From the NCBI GenBank assembly GCA_035624785.1, contig DASPQV010000016.1, positions 52,832 through 116,831 of the forward strand: a stretch of DNA of 64,000 nt, given 5' to 3'. Positions 52,089 through 60,682 of the stretch are shown one piece after another (position 1 is the stretch's first letter; each line of letters opens with the position of its first letter). The stretch is from JAJZNI01 sp035624785 (lineage in GTDB: Bacteria > Chloroflexota > Dormibacteria > Aeolococcales > Aeolococcaceae). The notes beneath the pieces were generated by a model, which saw only the letters and a list, made by a program, of their open reading frames with translations, was not told the origin of the DNA and did no database searches. The translations under genes were made by a program, and so were the position numbers.

Positions 52089-53394
52089 CCTCGATCGCCC
52101 CCTGGTGGACAGCCCCGGACAGCCTCCGCCTTCCCGGGGACCCCTTCTTCCTTGTCCCGGAGAGGCTGCGCTTCTCCGGGAACCCCTGGCTTCCTACCCC
52201 AGAGAAGCTGCGCTTCTCCGGGGACCCCTGTCTTCGGCCCTGCGCCGACACGTTGCAGAGTATCCCCATCCCGGCCAGGTTCATGATCAGCGCGCTGCCC
52301 CCGTAGCTGATGAAGGGCAGGGGGATCCCCGTGGTCGGGATGAGGGTCGTGACCGCGGCGACGTTGATGAACGCCTGGATGCAGATCCAGGCGGTTATGC
52401 CGCCCGCAAGCAGGGCGCCGAAGCGGTCGGGCGCCCGCAGCGAGGCCCGGATCCCCCGCCACGCCAGGAAGGTGAAGCCGATGATCACCGCCGCCGTCCC
52501 GATCAGCCCCAGCTCCTCGCCGATGATCGCGAAGATGAAGTCGGTGTGCGCCTCGGGCAGCCAGGAGTACTTCTGGATCGAGTTGCCCAAGCCGACCCCG
52601 GTGAGCCCGCCGCTGCCCAGGCCGTAGAGGGCCTGGAGTCCCTGCCAGCAGGCGTTCAGCGGATCGTTGACCGCAGATCCGAAGCAGGTGAGCCGGCTGA
52701 TCCGGTAGGGCTCGGCGGCAACCGCCGCGTAGCCGGCCAGCCCGCCGAGCGCGAGCAGGGCGATCAGGTGCCGGTACCGGGCGCCGGCCAGGAACAGCAG
52801 GAGGCCGCCGACCGCGGCCAGGACTATGGTGCTGCCCAGGTCCTTCTCGAGCAGCACCAGTCCCACCGGGACGCAGAGCAGGATGCAGTAGTCGCGGATC
52901 GTCCGCCAGCTGCGGACCAGGTCGCCACGATCGCTGAGCCACCGGCCGAGAACCACGATCACAGCCAGGACCGCGAGCGCCGACGGTTCGAGCTGGATCG
53001 GACCGAGGTCGAACCAGCGGCGGGACCCGTTGGCCTCGACCCCGATGTGGGGAACCAGGACGGCCACCAGGAGCAGCACGGTGCCCAGCCCGATCAGCCT
53101 TGAGAAGCGGGTCAGGTGGTGGTAGTCGATGCGGGCGAGGAGCAGCATCGCGGCCGCTCCGGCGGCCAGGAACACCAGCTGGCGCTCGAAGAAGTAGCTC
53201 GGGTTCCCCGTCTGCTGGTAGGCCAGCACCTCGGAGGCGCTGTAGACCATGACCAGGCCGAAGGCGCAGATCGCCGTGATGGCGACGAAGAGCCAGCCGT
53301 CCACCGACGCCAGCCCCCGGGTGGCCGGGACCAGCTCGACCCTGGCCCGTCGGATGGGGAGGTCGAGGGTGCGGGTGGGAACGGGGGCGGCCAC
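52000..53394 (-). CDS. ftsW: Peptidoglycan glycosyltransferase FtsW
   Basis: A 464-residue SEDS-family polymerase with about ten membrane segments, working with FtsI at the division site. Family features include FVAITAICAFGLVMVYSAS, QLVFLAAGAAAMLLL, GSRRWFDLGPIQLEPS, LLEKDLGSTIVL, the catalytic-loop Asp in WLPEAHTDFIFAIIGEELG, and TGIPLPFISYGGSALI. After ILCNVSAQGRR (about residue 387) the normal end is replaced by three 14-residue repeats and a basic tail of 34 residues that overlaps murG. The GTG start follows the mraY stop by 118 nt. Confidence 0.94.
   Translation of the reverse strand: MAAPVPTRTLDLPIRRARVELVPATRGLASVDGWLFVAITAICAFGLVMVYSASEVLAYQQTGNPSYFFERQLVFLAAGAAAMLLLARIDYHHLTRFSRLIGLGTVLLLVAVLVPHIGVEANGSRRWFDLGPIQLEPSALAVLAVIVVLGRWLSDRGDLVRSWRTIRDYCILLCVPVGLVLLEKDLGSTIVLAAVGGLLLFLAGARYRHLIALLALGGLAGYAAVAAEPYRISRLTCFGSAVNDPLNACWQGLQALYGLGSGGLTGVGLGNSIQKYSWLPEAHTDFIFAIIGEELGLIGTAAVIIGFTFLAWRGIRASLRAPDRFGALLAGGITAWICIQAFINVAAVTTLIPTTGIPLPFISYGGSALIMNLAGMGILCNVSAQGRRQGSPEKRSFSGVGSQGFPEKRSLSGTRKKGSPGRRRLSGAVHQGAIEGADSDSRGRDGRPPDPGVGARRRVARLRP
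52105..52230 (-). repeat. Three tandem 42-bp repeats in the ftsW tail
   Basis: Units 52189-52230, 52147-52188 and 52105-52146 encode QGSPEKRSFSGVGS, QGFPEKRSLSGTRK and KGSPGRRRLSGAVH. The CCCC landmark recurs exactly every 42 bp (52141, 52183, 52225). Each unit carries a dyad such as GAGAAG-CTGCG-CTTCTC (52202-52218). The in-frame 14-residue period and palindromic core recall small palindromic elements that insert into coding sequence. Confidence 0.85.
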
Positions 53395-53512
53395 TCAGCT
53401 CCTGCGGTGCGACGACGTGGAGAGGACGGGTGCCAGGCAGCGGCGCGGACGCCATTGTCACCCAACTGGAGCCCACGTGGCGCCTCCCGGCCACGGCGGC
53501 CCGCTCAGGCGA

Positions 53513-54478
53513 TCACGGGACAGGAGCGGCGGCAACTCCGTGAGCCACCAGGAGGGTCAGGGCCAGGGCGACCGCCCCGGCTCCGGCGAAGAGCAGCACC
53601 AGGTGCTCCTCGCGGATCCCGAGCTTCTCGAAGTGGTGGTGGATCGGACTGGCCTGGAAGAGGCGGCGCTGGAAGCGGGTGATCGCGGTCACGTTGATGA
53701 TGACGCTGGCCGTCTCCACCGCGAAGACGATGCCCAGGAGGGGGAGCAGCCACAGCAGGTGGGCCTCGACCGCGATGGCGGTGAGGGCGGCCCCCAGGCC
53801 CAGGGCGCCGGTGTCGCCCATGAAGATCCTGGCGGGATGCCAGTTGTAGAGCAGGAATGCGGCGACGCCGCCGAGCAGCGCCGCGCCCATCAGCACGGCG
53901 GCCGGGGCGTGGAGCCAGACCCCCGCCACGACGGCTCCGACCAGGGCGATCGCGGTGCAGCTGCCGGCAAGACCGTCGACCCCGTCGGTCACGTTCACCG
54001 CGTTGGTGGTGGCGACGACGGCCAGGGCCGCGAGGGGCACGATCCCCCAGCCCAGGTCGAGCAGGCCGAGACCCGGGAGGTTCTGCAGGGTGGCCCCGAT
54101 CTGATGGAGTCCGAACCCGACCGCGACCCCGACAACCACCTGGAGAACCAGCTTCTGGCGGACGGCGAGTCCCAATGAGCCGAGCCCTCGGACATTGGCC
54201 AGGTCGTCGAGGAAGCCGACCGCCGCGCCGCCCACCAGCGCGTAGGCGATCACGAAGCCGGCCCTGCTCCGGTCCACCGCAAGCCAGGCCGCCACCGCGA
54301 TGAGGCCGAAGAGGAGGCCACCCATGGTCGGGGTGCCGGCCTTCACCTGGTGGTTCTGGGGGTTGTACTCCTGGACCATCTGGCCGGCGCCGAGGCGGAC
54401 CAGGACGGTGAGCAGCGCGGGGTACAGAGCCACGCCGGCGACGAAGCAGGCGGCGGCGGTGACGATGGCGGTGATCAC
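53513..54478 (-). CDS. mraY: Phospho-N-acetylmuramoyl-pentapeptide transferase
   Basis: A 321-residue membrane enzyme that makes lipid I from UDP-MurNAc-pentapeptide and undecaprenyl phosphate. KAGTPTMGG, the AVGFLDDLANV metal-binding aspartates, NAVNVTDGVDGLAG, MGDTGALGLG and the cytoplasmic SPIHHHFEKLGI loop are the family signatures; about ten membrane segments are present. The GTG start overlaps murF by 4 nt. In most clusters murD lies between mraY and ftsW; here only 118 nt separate them and no gene fits. Confidence 0.96.
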   Translation of the reverse strand: MITAIVTAAACFVAGVALYPALLTVLVRLGAGQMVQEYNPQNHQVKAGTPTMGGLLFGLIAVAAWLAVDRSRAGFVIAYALVGGAAVGFLDDLANVRGLGSLGLAVRQKLVLQVVVGVAVGFGLHQIGATLQNLPGLGLLDLGWGIVPLAALAVVATTNAVNVTDGVDGLAGSCTAIALVGAVVAGVWLHAPAAVLMGAALLGGVAAFLLYNWHPARIFMGDTGALGLGAALTAIAVEAHLLWLLPLLGIVFAVETASVIINVTAITRFQRRLFQASPIHHHFEKLGIREEHLVLLFAGAGAVALALTLLVAHGVAAAPVP

Positions 54479-55881
54479 GCGAGCAACCGGTCGATCACCG
54501 TCTCCAGGTGCAGGCCGCGGCTCCCCTTGACCAGGACCACCATGCCGGGAGCGAGCTGGCGAAGCGCCATCTCGGCGGCGGCCTCGGCGTCGGCGGCGCG
54601 CTCGACCGCCTCTGCGGGCATGCCGCCCGCCACCGCCGAACGGGCGACCAGATCCGCCTGCTCACCGACCGCGAGCAGCCGGGTGGCGGCGCGGGCGGCG
54701 CGGCGGCCGGCCTCCTGATGAGCGCCGGGCGTGCGCTCGCCGAGCTCCAGCATGTCGCCTATGATGGCGAGCCGATTCGGGGCCGCGCTGGCGGCCAGGG
54801 CATCGAGGGCCGCGGCCAGGGAGCTGGGACTGCTGTTGTAGCTGTCATCGACCAGGGTGGCACCGCTTCGGCCGGGCAGGACCCGGCCGCGGTGCTCGGC
54901 GGGCTGGAACTCCGAAAGGCGCTCGGTGGCCTCCGCGATGCCGACCCCGAGGGCGCTGGCGGCGGCGGCGGCGGCAGCAGCGTCGACCAGGAGGTGGCGG
55001 CCCGGGGCCCGGATGTGAAGCGGCGCCCGGCCATCGGGGCCGCGGAGCACGCCGGTGGCGCCGTGGATGCCCTGGTCCGAGATCTCCTCGACCCGCCACT
55101 CCGCCCGGGAGTCGTGAACGCCGAACCAGGCCACCGGCGCCCGGCTGCGGGCGGCCACCCCGACCACCCGGGGATCGTCGGCGTTGAGCACGGCTCGGCC
55201 ATGACCGGGGAGCGCGTCGAGCAACTCGGCCTTGGCGTCGGCGATGGCCTCCTCGGAGCCCAGCCGGCCGATGTGAGCCTGGCCGACATTGAGCAGCACG
55301 CCGACCTCGGGATGGGTGAAGCCGGCGAGGTCGGCGATCTCACCCTTGGCAGTCATCGCCATCTCGACCACCATCCGCTCCACGGGCGAGTCGAGCCGGA
55401 GCACATGAAGCGGGATCTGGGTCCAGGTGTTGAGGTTCCCCGGGGTCTTGGAGGTGGGACGGCCGGACAGCGCCAGCGCGCACATCTCCTTGGCGGTGGT
55501 CTTGCCTACCGATCCGGTGATGCCGACGACGGTCGCCCCCATCTCACCCAGCCGCCGCTCGCAGGCGGCGCGCAGGGCGAGCGCCGTGTCCGGCACCCGG
55601 ATCAGCAGCGGGGGCACGTCGCCCTGAGCGCGGAAGCGGTCCGAGACCACCGCCAGCGACGCTCCCCTCCGGGCGGCGTCGCCGACGAAGGCGTGGCCGT
55701 CGGTCACCTCGCCGGGGAGGGCGATGAAGCCCGCGCCGGGCGTCACCGACTGGGAGTCGCTGACCAGATCGGCGATATCGAGAGGGGCGCCCGGTGGGCT
55801 CTCGAGCCGGCCGGCCAGCAGAACGGCGAGAGTGTCGGCGCGGAGCACGGCCGGATGGTCGCACAGCCGGCCGGTGCACAC
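54475..55881 (-). CDS. murF: UDP-MurNAc-tripeptide:D-Ala-D-Ala ligase
   Basis: A 468-residue Mur ligase that adds D-Ala-D-Ala to the UDP-MurNAc-tripeptide. ITGSVGKTTAKEM is the ATP loop, NLNTWTQIPLHVLRL and VVEMAMTAKGEI follow, LNADDPRV is typical, and LVDDSYNSSPSSLAAALDAL matches the MurF DxYNxNPxS motif with a Ser at one Asn position. The GTG start (55881) is uncertain, being chosen because it lies 3 nt past the upstream stop. Confidence 0.94.
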   Translation of the reverse strand: MCTGRLCDHPAVLRADTLAVLLAGRLESPPGAPLDIADLVSDSQSVTPGAGFIALPGEVTDGHAFVGDAARRGASLAVVSDRFRAQGDVPPLLIRVPDTALALRAACERRLGEMGATVVGITGSVGKTTAKEMCALALSGRPTSKTPGNLNTWTQIPLHVLRLDSPVERMVVEMAMTAKGEIADLAGFTHPEVGVLLNVGQAHIGRLGSEEAIADAKAELLDALPGHGRAVLNADDPRVVGVAARSRAPVAWFGVHDSRAEWRVEEISDQGIHGATGVLRGPDGRAPLHIRAPGRHLLVDAAAAAAAASALGVGIAEATERLSEFQPAEHRGRVLPGRSGATLVDDSYNSSPSSLAAALDALAASAAPNRLAIIGDMLELGERTPGAHQEAGRRAARAATRLLAVGEQADLVARSAVAGGMPAEAVERAADAEAAAEMALRQLAPGMVVLVKGSRGLHLETVIDRLLA

Positions 55882-55883
55882 GC

Positions 55884-56783
55884 TCAGCCGGGGTGCGACA
55901 CAGTCGGGTGGGGACGCGGGGAGGGGGCGCGGCCGGCGAGCAGCGGGGCCGTGCCCAGGCGCCACACCCCGGCCAGCGCCGCCAAGGCCGCGACCACCAG
56001 CACGAGAGCCGAGGCGGCATCCTGGGTGGCCAGCCGCTCCCCGAAGAGGGTCAGCCCGAGGACGGTGCCGGTCAGCGGTTCGAGCACCGACGCCGCGGGC
56101 AGGGCGGCCCTGAGCTCACCGATCCGGTAGGCGTGCTGCTGGAGCAGAAAGCCGGAGCCGCCGGCCAGGACCAGCATGTAGGGGGCGAAGGTCGCGAGGA
56201 CCGCGAGCTGCCGCTGAGAGCCGATCGCGATCGTCGTCTTGACCAGCGCGTCCGAGGTGCCCAGCGTCATGCCGGCCAGGGTCGCCAGGGCCACGGCGGC
56301 GCGCCACGTCGACCAGCTGCGGCTGCGCCACAGCGACGCCACGGCCAGCGCCGCGAGCCCGATGAGCAGCGGTGCCCACCACCCCGCCGGCGGCTGCGAG
56401 ACACCACCGGAGGGAGCGGCGGCGACCAGGAAGAGCGTGACCCCGCCGGTGGCCATCGCCATGGCGACCCAATCGGCGCCGCGGGGCCGGGAGCGCGCCT
56501 GGAGTGCCGCGACCAGGAGGGCGATCACCAGGCTGGTGGCCAGGATCGGCTCGACGACCGCCAGGCGCCCGAGGTCGAGGGCGGCCGCCTGCAGCCCGTA
56601 GCCGGTGACCATGATCAGCACCCCGAGAACCCAGCTGCGCCGGTGGATCAGGACGGCGATGAGCCGGACGCCCCCGGAGCCGCGGCCGGGGACACCATGC
56701 GCCGCCCGCTGCTGGAGGGCGGCGCCGATCCCGATGCCACAGGCAGCACCCGCCGCCAGCGCGACCGGCCAGAGCGCGGTCAC
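55884..56783 (-). CDS. DMT (EamA-like) membrane transporter
   Basis: A 299-residue protein with about ten hydrophobic segments and the drug/metabolite transporter pattern (two related halves): VALAAGAACGIGIGAALQQRA, GYGLQAAALDLGRLAVVEPILATSLVIAL, then GTSDALVKTTIAIG and FLLQQHAYRIGELRAALPAASVLEPL. The substrate is unknown. The GTG start lies 1 nt after the FAD oxidoreductase stop. It sits, with that oxidoreductase, where murE is normally found between ftsI and murF. Confidence 0.8.
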   Translation of the reverse strand: MTALWPVALAAGAACGIGIGAALQQRAAHGVPGRGSGGVRLIAVLIHRRSWVLGVLIMVTGYGLQAAALDLGRLAVVEPILATSLVIALLVAALQARSRPRGADWVAMAMATGGVTLFLVAAAPSGGVSQPPAGWWAPLLIGLAALAVASLWRSRSWSTWRAAVALATLAGMTLGTSDALVKTTIAIGSQRQLAVLATFAPYMLVLAGGSGFLLQQHAYRIGELRAALPAASVLEPLTGTVLGLTLFGERLATQDAASALVLVVAALAALAGVWRLGTAPLLAGRAPSPRPHPTVSHPG

Positions 56784-56784
56784 G

Positions 56785-58149
56785 CTACTGGAGGAGCCGG
56801 ACGAGGGCCCGTCCGATCGGGCCGCGGGCTCCGCCGCGGTCGTCGGCATTCTGGAGGACGCGCTGGGCGGCATCGAGGAAAGGCCACCGCAGAGGTCCGG
56901 GGGGCATCCGGAACGGACGCTTGGTGACGAAGGGGAGGCCGACCCGCTCCGTGTCCCTCTCCATGAGCAGATCGACCGCGACGCGGGCCAGCAGCGCCGA
57001 GGGCCCGACCCCGTGACCGCTGTATCCCACGGCGTAGGCGAGGCGGCCCGGGCGCAGCCACCCGACGCTGGGGAGGCAGTGCACGGTGGCGCCGACCGGA
57101 CCGCCCCACCCCTCGGTGATCCGGACGTCGTCGAGCTGGGGGAACGTCTGGCGGAAGGTCTCCTCGAGGCGGCGGAAGATGCGCGGGTCCCGGTCGCGCC
57201 GGGGGTCCGGCCCGATCCGCGAGACCGGGGCGTCGCGCCCGCCCCAGAGGATGCGCCCGTCGGGGGTGGGCCGGTGGAAGTGGGGCATGACCCGGCGATC
57301 CTCGACGCCCATGCGGCGCTCCCAACCCACCCGGGCCCACTGCGCCTCGGTGAGCGGCTCGGTGCAGACGATGTAAGCGCAAATGGTGAAGAGGAACCGG
57401 CGGATCTCGGGGATGGCGTGGGCGTAAGCGTTCGTCGCCAGCAGCCCGCGCCGGGCCCGCACCGCGCCGTGAGCAGTGCGCACCACCAGCTCCGAGCCCC
57501 TCGACTCCCACCCCAGCATCGGGCTGTGCTCGAAGAGAGTGATGCCGCGTCGTTCCACGGCGCCGGCCAGCCCCAGCGAGAGTGCGGCCGGGTCGACGAG
57601 CAGGGCGTTGGCCTCGAAGTGACCCAGACGCACCCCCCGGGCGTCCACCAGGTCGCGGCAGCCGGCGGCGCTGAGCTCCTCGAGGTCGTCCAGGCCGAGA
57701 CGCTGGGCGGCGGCCAGGTCCTGGCGGATCCGCACGTCCTGCTCCGGCCCGTTGGAGACGGTGAGCAGACCGGGGCGGCTGAGGTCGGCGTCGATGCCCT
57801 CGCCAGCGCAGAAGCGCTCGATCTCCCCCAGGGTCTCCCCCATCGTCAGGTGGATGGCGCGCGCCGCCCGCGGACCCACCTTGCGGACCAGGTCGTGGAT
57901 GCTCCGGGTGACCATGGTCATGGCGAAGCCGCCGTTGCGACCGCTGGCGCCGAAGCCCACCGACTCGGCATCCACGAGCACGACGCGCAGGCCGGGGTCG
58001 AGCTCGGCAAGGCGGACGGCGCTCCAGAGACCGGTGAAGCCGGCCCCGATGATGACGACGTCCGCCTCGCAGTCACCCGCGAGCGAGGGGCGCGGCGGTG
58101 CCGGGTGGAGTGCCGCGGCGCGCTCCTGCCACCAGCTGGGGGCGGTCAT
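56785..58149 (-). CDS. FAD-dependent oxidoreductase of the DAO family (gamma-glutamylputrescine-oxidase-like)
   Basis: A 454-residue DAO-fold flavoprotein. The FAD-binding DVVIIGAGFTGLWSAVRLAE is preceded by a short extension; GFGASGRNGGFAM is the motif of amine and amino-acid oxidases of this group; VGYSGHGVG near the C-terminus completes the FAD site. PuuB and similar enzymes oxidise secondary amines. The substrate here is unknown and could be a D-amino acid, imino acid or polyamine. It starts 7 nt after the ftsI stop, so it is in the division-cluster transcript. Confidence 0.88.
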   Translation of the reverse strand: MTAPSWWQERAAALHPAPPRPSLAGDCEADVVIIGAGFTGLWSAVRLAELDPGLRVVLVDAESVGFGASGRNGGFAMTMVTRSIHDLVRKVGPRAARAIHLTMGETLGEIERFCAGEGIDADLSRPGLLTVSNGPEQDVRIRQDLAAAQRLGLDDLEELSAAGCRDLVDARGVRLGHFEANALLVDPAALSLGLAGAVERRGITLFEHSPMLGWESRGSELVVRTAHGAVRARRGLLATNAYAHAIPEIRRFLFTICAYIVCTEPLTEAQWARVGWERRMGVEDRRVMPHFHRPTPDGRILWGGRDAPVSRIGPDPRRDRDPRIFRRLEETFRQTFPQLDDVRITEGWGGPVGATVHCLPSVGWLRPGRLAYAVGYSGHGVGPSALLARVAVDLLMERDTERVGLPFVTKRPFRMPPGPLRWPFLDAAQRVLQNADDRGGARGPIGRALVRLLQ

Positions 58150-58156
58150 GGCTGGA

Positions 58157-59992
58157 CTAAGGGGTGAGCCTCCAGTGATCGATCATCTCCTCGGCCATCT
58201 GGCGCCAGACCGGTGCGGCGAGCAGGGAACCGAAGTCATCGGCGGGCGCCACATGCGGCTCGTTGATCACCACCATCATGGTGAATTGCGGGTCGCTGGC
58301 GGGGAGGAAGCCGGCGAAGGAGACCGTGGTGCCGCTGTACACGCCGTCGATCGGCTCCTGGGCCGTCCCGGTCTTGCCGGCCACCTCGCCGGCCCAGCCG
58401 GGGATCCTGCCATTGAAACCCTCGGAGCCGGGGTCGTCGACCACATGGGTCATCATGGTGGTGAGGGTCGCCGCCGTCTGGGTCGAGATAACCCGCCGGG
58501 TCGTCGCCAGGAACGGGGTCGTGGTACCGGTGCTGGGGTTGTAGAACGAGGTCACCGCGTGGGGCTGGACCCAGATCCCGCCGTTGGCCACCGCGTTGAT
58601 GGCGGCCAGCATCTCGATGGGGGTCACCGCCACGCTCTGGCCGAAGCTCATCTCGCTGTAGTCGAGCAGGCTGAGCTGGGTCTGGGGACGGAGGTGGTCA
58701 TCGACCTCGCCGGCCAGGTCGACGCCGGTGGGGGCGCCGATGCCGAAGCTCAGCATGTTGGTGTAGAAGGCGTTGGCGCCCTCCAGGTCCATGACCTTCA
58801 TGGCGCCGTTGTTGAGCGACATGTCGAGCACGGTCTGCATCGACACCTCGCCGTGGCTGCGCCCGTCCCAATCGTGGATGAGGTGGCCGTCGACCACGGT
58901 CTGCTTCTCGTCGAACGTGTAGCCAGGGGTTATCGCGCCGTTTTGCAGGCCGCCCGCGAAGGTGACCACCTTCATCACCGACCCGGGCTCGTAGAGACCG
59001 TCGATGGAGAGGTCCTTGAAGTCCCCCACCGGGGTCGACGCGTAGTGCGGGGCGTTGTAGCTCGGGTAGTCGGCCTCGGCCTCGATGGCTCCGGTGTGCG
59101 TGTCCATCACCAGGATCTCGCCCGATTGCGCGGCGTCCTGGGTGACCGCCGTGGCTATCGCCTGCTCAGCCCAGTACTGCACCTGAGAGTCGAGGCCCAG
59201 CTGCAGGTTGTCACCGTCCTGGGCGGGCACCTTCTGCGCCTGGGACAGGAAGATGGCATTGCCCTGGCTGTCCCTGATCTCCGAGGCGGTGCCCGCCCGG
59301 CCGCTCAGGATCCCGTTGTAGTAGCCCTCCACCCCGTACTGGCCCACCCCGTCGGCGTTGACGAATCCCAGGAGGTTGGCAGCGAAGGACTCCCCGGGAA
59401 CCGCCGAGGGCTGATAGACGTACCGGTCGTTCTCCTGGATGATGATCCCGGGGATGGGTAGCTGAGCCAGCCTCGCCTTGACGCTCTCGTCCACGCCGCT
59501 GGCCAGCGCCGCGTACTGGGTCGGCTTGGCCAGCACCGGGGCGACCGCGGCCGGGCTGAGCCCAAGCACGGCGGCGATCCGGCTGGCGTCCTCGGAGCGG
59601 TCGGAGGCGCTGATCAGGGCTGGATCCACGTAGATGTCGTAGGCGGGCTCAATGCTGACCAGCACCCTCCCCTCGGCGTCCAGGATCTCGCCGCGGTGGG
59701 CGGAAAGGTCGAAGCTCATCTCGTGGCTGCGCGCGGCGGCACTCGCCAGGTTGGCGTGCTCGACCACCTGAACCTGGACGAGGTGACCCAGCAGGGTCAC
59801 CGCCAGTGCGGCGAAGGCCAGCATCAGCCAGATCCCCCGGCCCCGGATCCTCGGTCCCTCGCCGACGAACCAGCCTCGGGCAGCGGCGGGCGGCACCCTG
59901 CCGCCCGAGCTGGACCCGGGCAGGCCGTCGCGGGGCGGCGGAGCCTCCGAGACAGCCTGGCGGTGCCGCCCGACGTCGGTTCCCGCCCTCAC
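58157..59992 (-). CDS. ftsI: Division-specific transpeptidase FtsI (class B PBP)
   Basis: A 611-residue peptidoglycan transpeptidase. One N-terminal membrane segment (IWLMLAFAALAVTLLGHLV) is followed by the dimerisation domain (RGEILDAEGRVLVSIEPAYDI) and the catalytic domain: Ser338 in EPGSVMK (SxxK), SLNNGA (SxN) and Lys540 in AGKTGTAQ (KTG). There is no PASTA domain. It works with FtsW at the septum. The GTG start overlaps ftsL by 4 nt. Confidence 0.95.
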   Translation of the reverse strand: MRAGTDVGRHRQAVSEAPPPRDGLPGSSSGGRVPPAAARGWFVGEGPRIRGRGIWLMLAFAALAVTLLGHLVQVQVVEHANLASAAARSHEMSFDLSAHRGEILDAEGRVLVSIEPAYDIYVDPALISASDRSEDASRIAAVLGLSPAAVAPVLAKPTQYAALASGVDESVKARLAQLPIPGIIIQENDRYVYQPSAVPGESFAANLLGFVNADGVGQYGVEGYYNGILSGRAGTASEIRDSQGNAIFLSQAQKVPAQDGDNLQLGLDSQVQYWAEQAIATAVTQDAAQSGEILVMDTHTGAIEAEADYPSYNAPHYASTPVGDFKDLSIDGLYEPGSVMKVVTFAGGLQNGAITPGYTFDEKQTVVDGHLIHDWDGRSHGEVSMQTVLDMSLNNGAMKVMDLEGANAFYTNMLSFGIGAPTGVDLAGEVDDHLRPQTQLSLLDYSEMSFGQSVAVTPIEMLAAINAVANGGIWVQPHAVTSFYNPSTGTTTPFLATTRRVISTQTAATLTTMMTHVVDDPGSEGFNGRIPGWAGEVAGKTGTAQEPIDGVYSGTTVSFAGFLPASDPQFTMMVVINEPHVAPADDFGSLLAAPVWRQMAEEMIDHWRLTP

Positions 59993-60480
59993 CAGCTGGC
60001 ACCGCCAAGCAGCGCGCTGGCCAGGGCACCAGCCAGCCGGCTGGACGGGGCGTCGAGGGCGGGCGCCGCAGCCGCCACGGAGGCGGCGACGGCGCGGGGA
60101 GCGCCGGCCGGTTGCGCCGCCGAGTTGGCGTACGTCCAGGTACCCCCGGGGACCATGCCCAGGCGCGCGGCCTCGGAGATGATCCGCGACGACGCGGCCA
60201 GCCCGGCCACCTGGTCGCCCAGCTGCTGATCCTCGGTGACGAGCTGGCCCTGCTGGTAGATCAGGTGGCTCTCGTCGTAGTTCTCCTGGGTCGCATGTGC
60301 CGTCTGGCTGACGTAGGCCAGGCCGAGCCCGGTGCACACGGCGATGATCGGGAGCAGAGGGAATGGTGTGCGCGGACCACCCCGGCGCCGGCGCTCCCGT
60401 AGCGGTGAGCTCGAGGCAGGCGCGATGCCAGCGGGCAGGCGGGTGGAACGATCGCGGTGAAGGCGCTCGGGAAGGTGCAC
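59989..60480 (-). CDS. ftsL: FtsL-like division protein
   Basis: A 163-residue bitopic protein in the ftsL position. A basic N-terminus (RERRRRGGPRTPF) precedes a membrane segment (PLLPIIAVCTGLGLAYVSQ) and a coiled-coil-like stretch, HLIYQQGQLVTEDQQLGDQVAGL, then the septum-type IISEAARLGMVP typical of FtsL. The Ala/Ser-rich C-terminal 50 residues are poorly conserved. Assignment rests on layout and position; FtsL proteins are too divergent for stronger claims. Confidence 0.8.
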   Translation of the reverse strand: MHLPERLHRDRSTRLPAGIAPASSSPLRERRRRGGPRTPFPLLPIIAVCTGLGLAYVSQTAHATQENYDESHLIYQQGQLVTEDQQLGDQVAGLAASSRIISEAARLGMVPGGTWTYANSAAQPAGAPRAVAASVAAAAPALDAPSSRLAGALASALLGGASW

Positions 60481-60587
60481 AGCGCTTGCCTGGGAGTTGG
60501 GGGGGTTCTATGAGGCGACGCGAGCGGGTCGGGCAGGTCCCGGACCGGCGATCGCCATCACCGGCGGCCGCCACCAGGGAGATGGTG

Positions 60588-60616
60588 GGAGGAGGCCGGG
60601 CGTTCCGGCCTCCTCC
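60588..60616. promoter_or_regulatory. Twelve-bp perfect hairpin between rsmH and ftsL
   Basis: GGAGGAGGCCGG (60588-60599), loop GCGTT, CCGGCCTCCTCC (60605-60616). It stands alone in the 202-bp gap, 108 nt upstream of the ftsL start. It has no T-run, so an attenuator, RNA-processing site or weak terminator are equally possible. Both strands of the stem contain Shine-Dalgarno-like GGAGG, which the pairing would hide. Confidence 0.5.
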
Positions 60617-60682
60617 GCGGGGAGGGGGGGCAATGGGGGCCGCCAGACCGAGGTGGACGGGCCGGAGCGGCTCGGAGCCAGG

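Noticed and set aside
54508..59461. Several rightward frames of 370-570 codons opposite murF, the FAD oxidase and ftsI
   Set aside because: All are mirrored by well-supported leftward genes with complete motifs.
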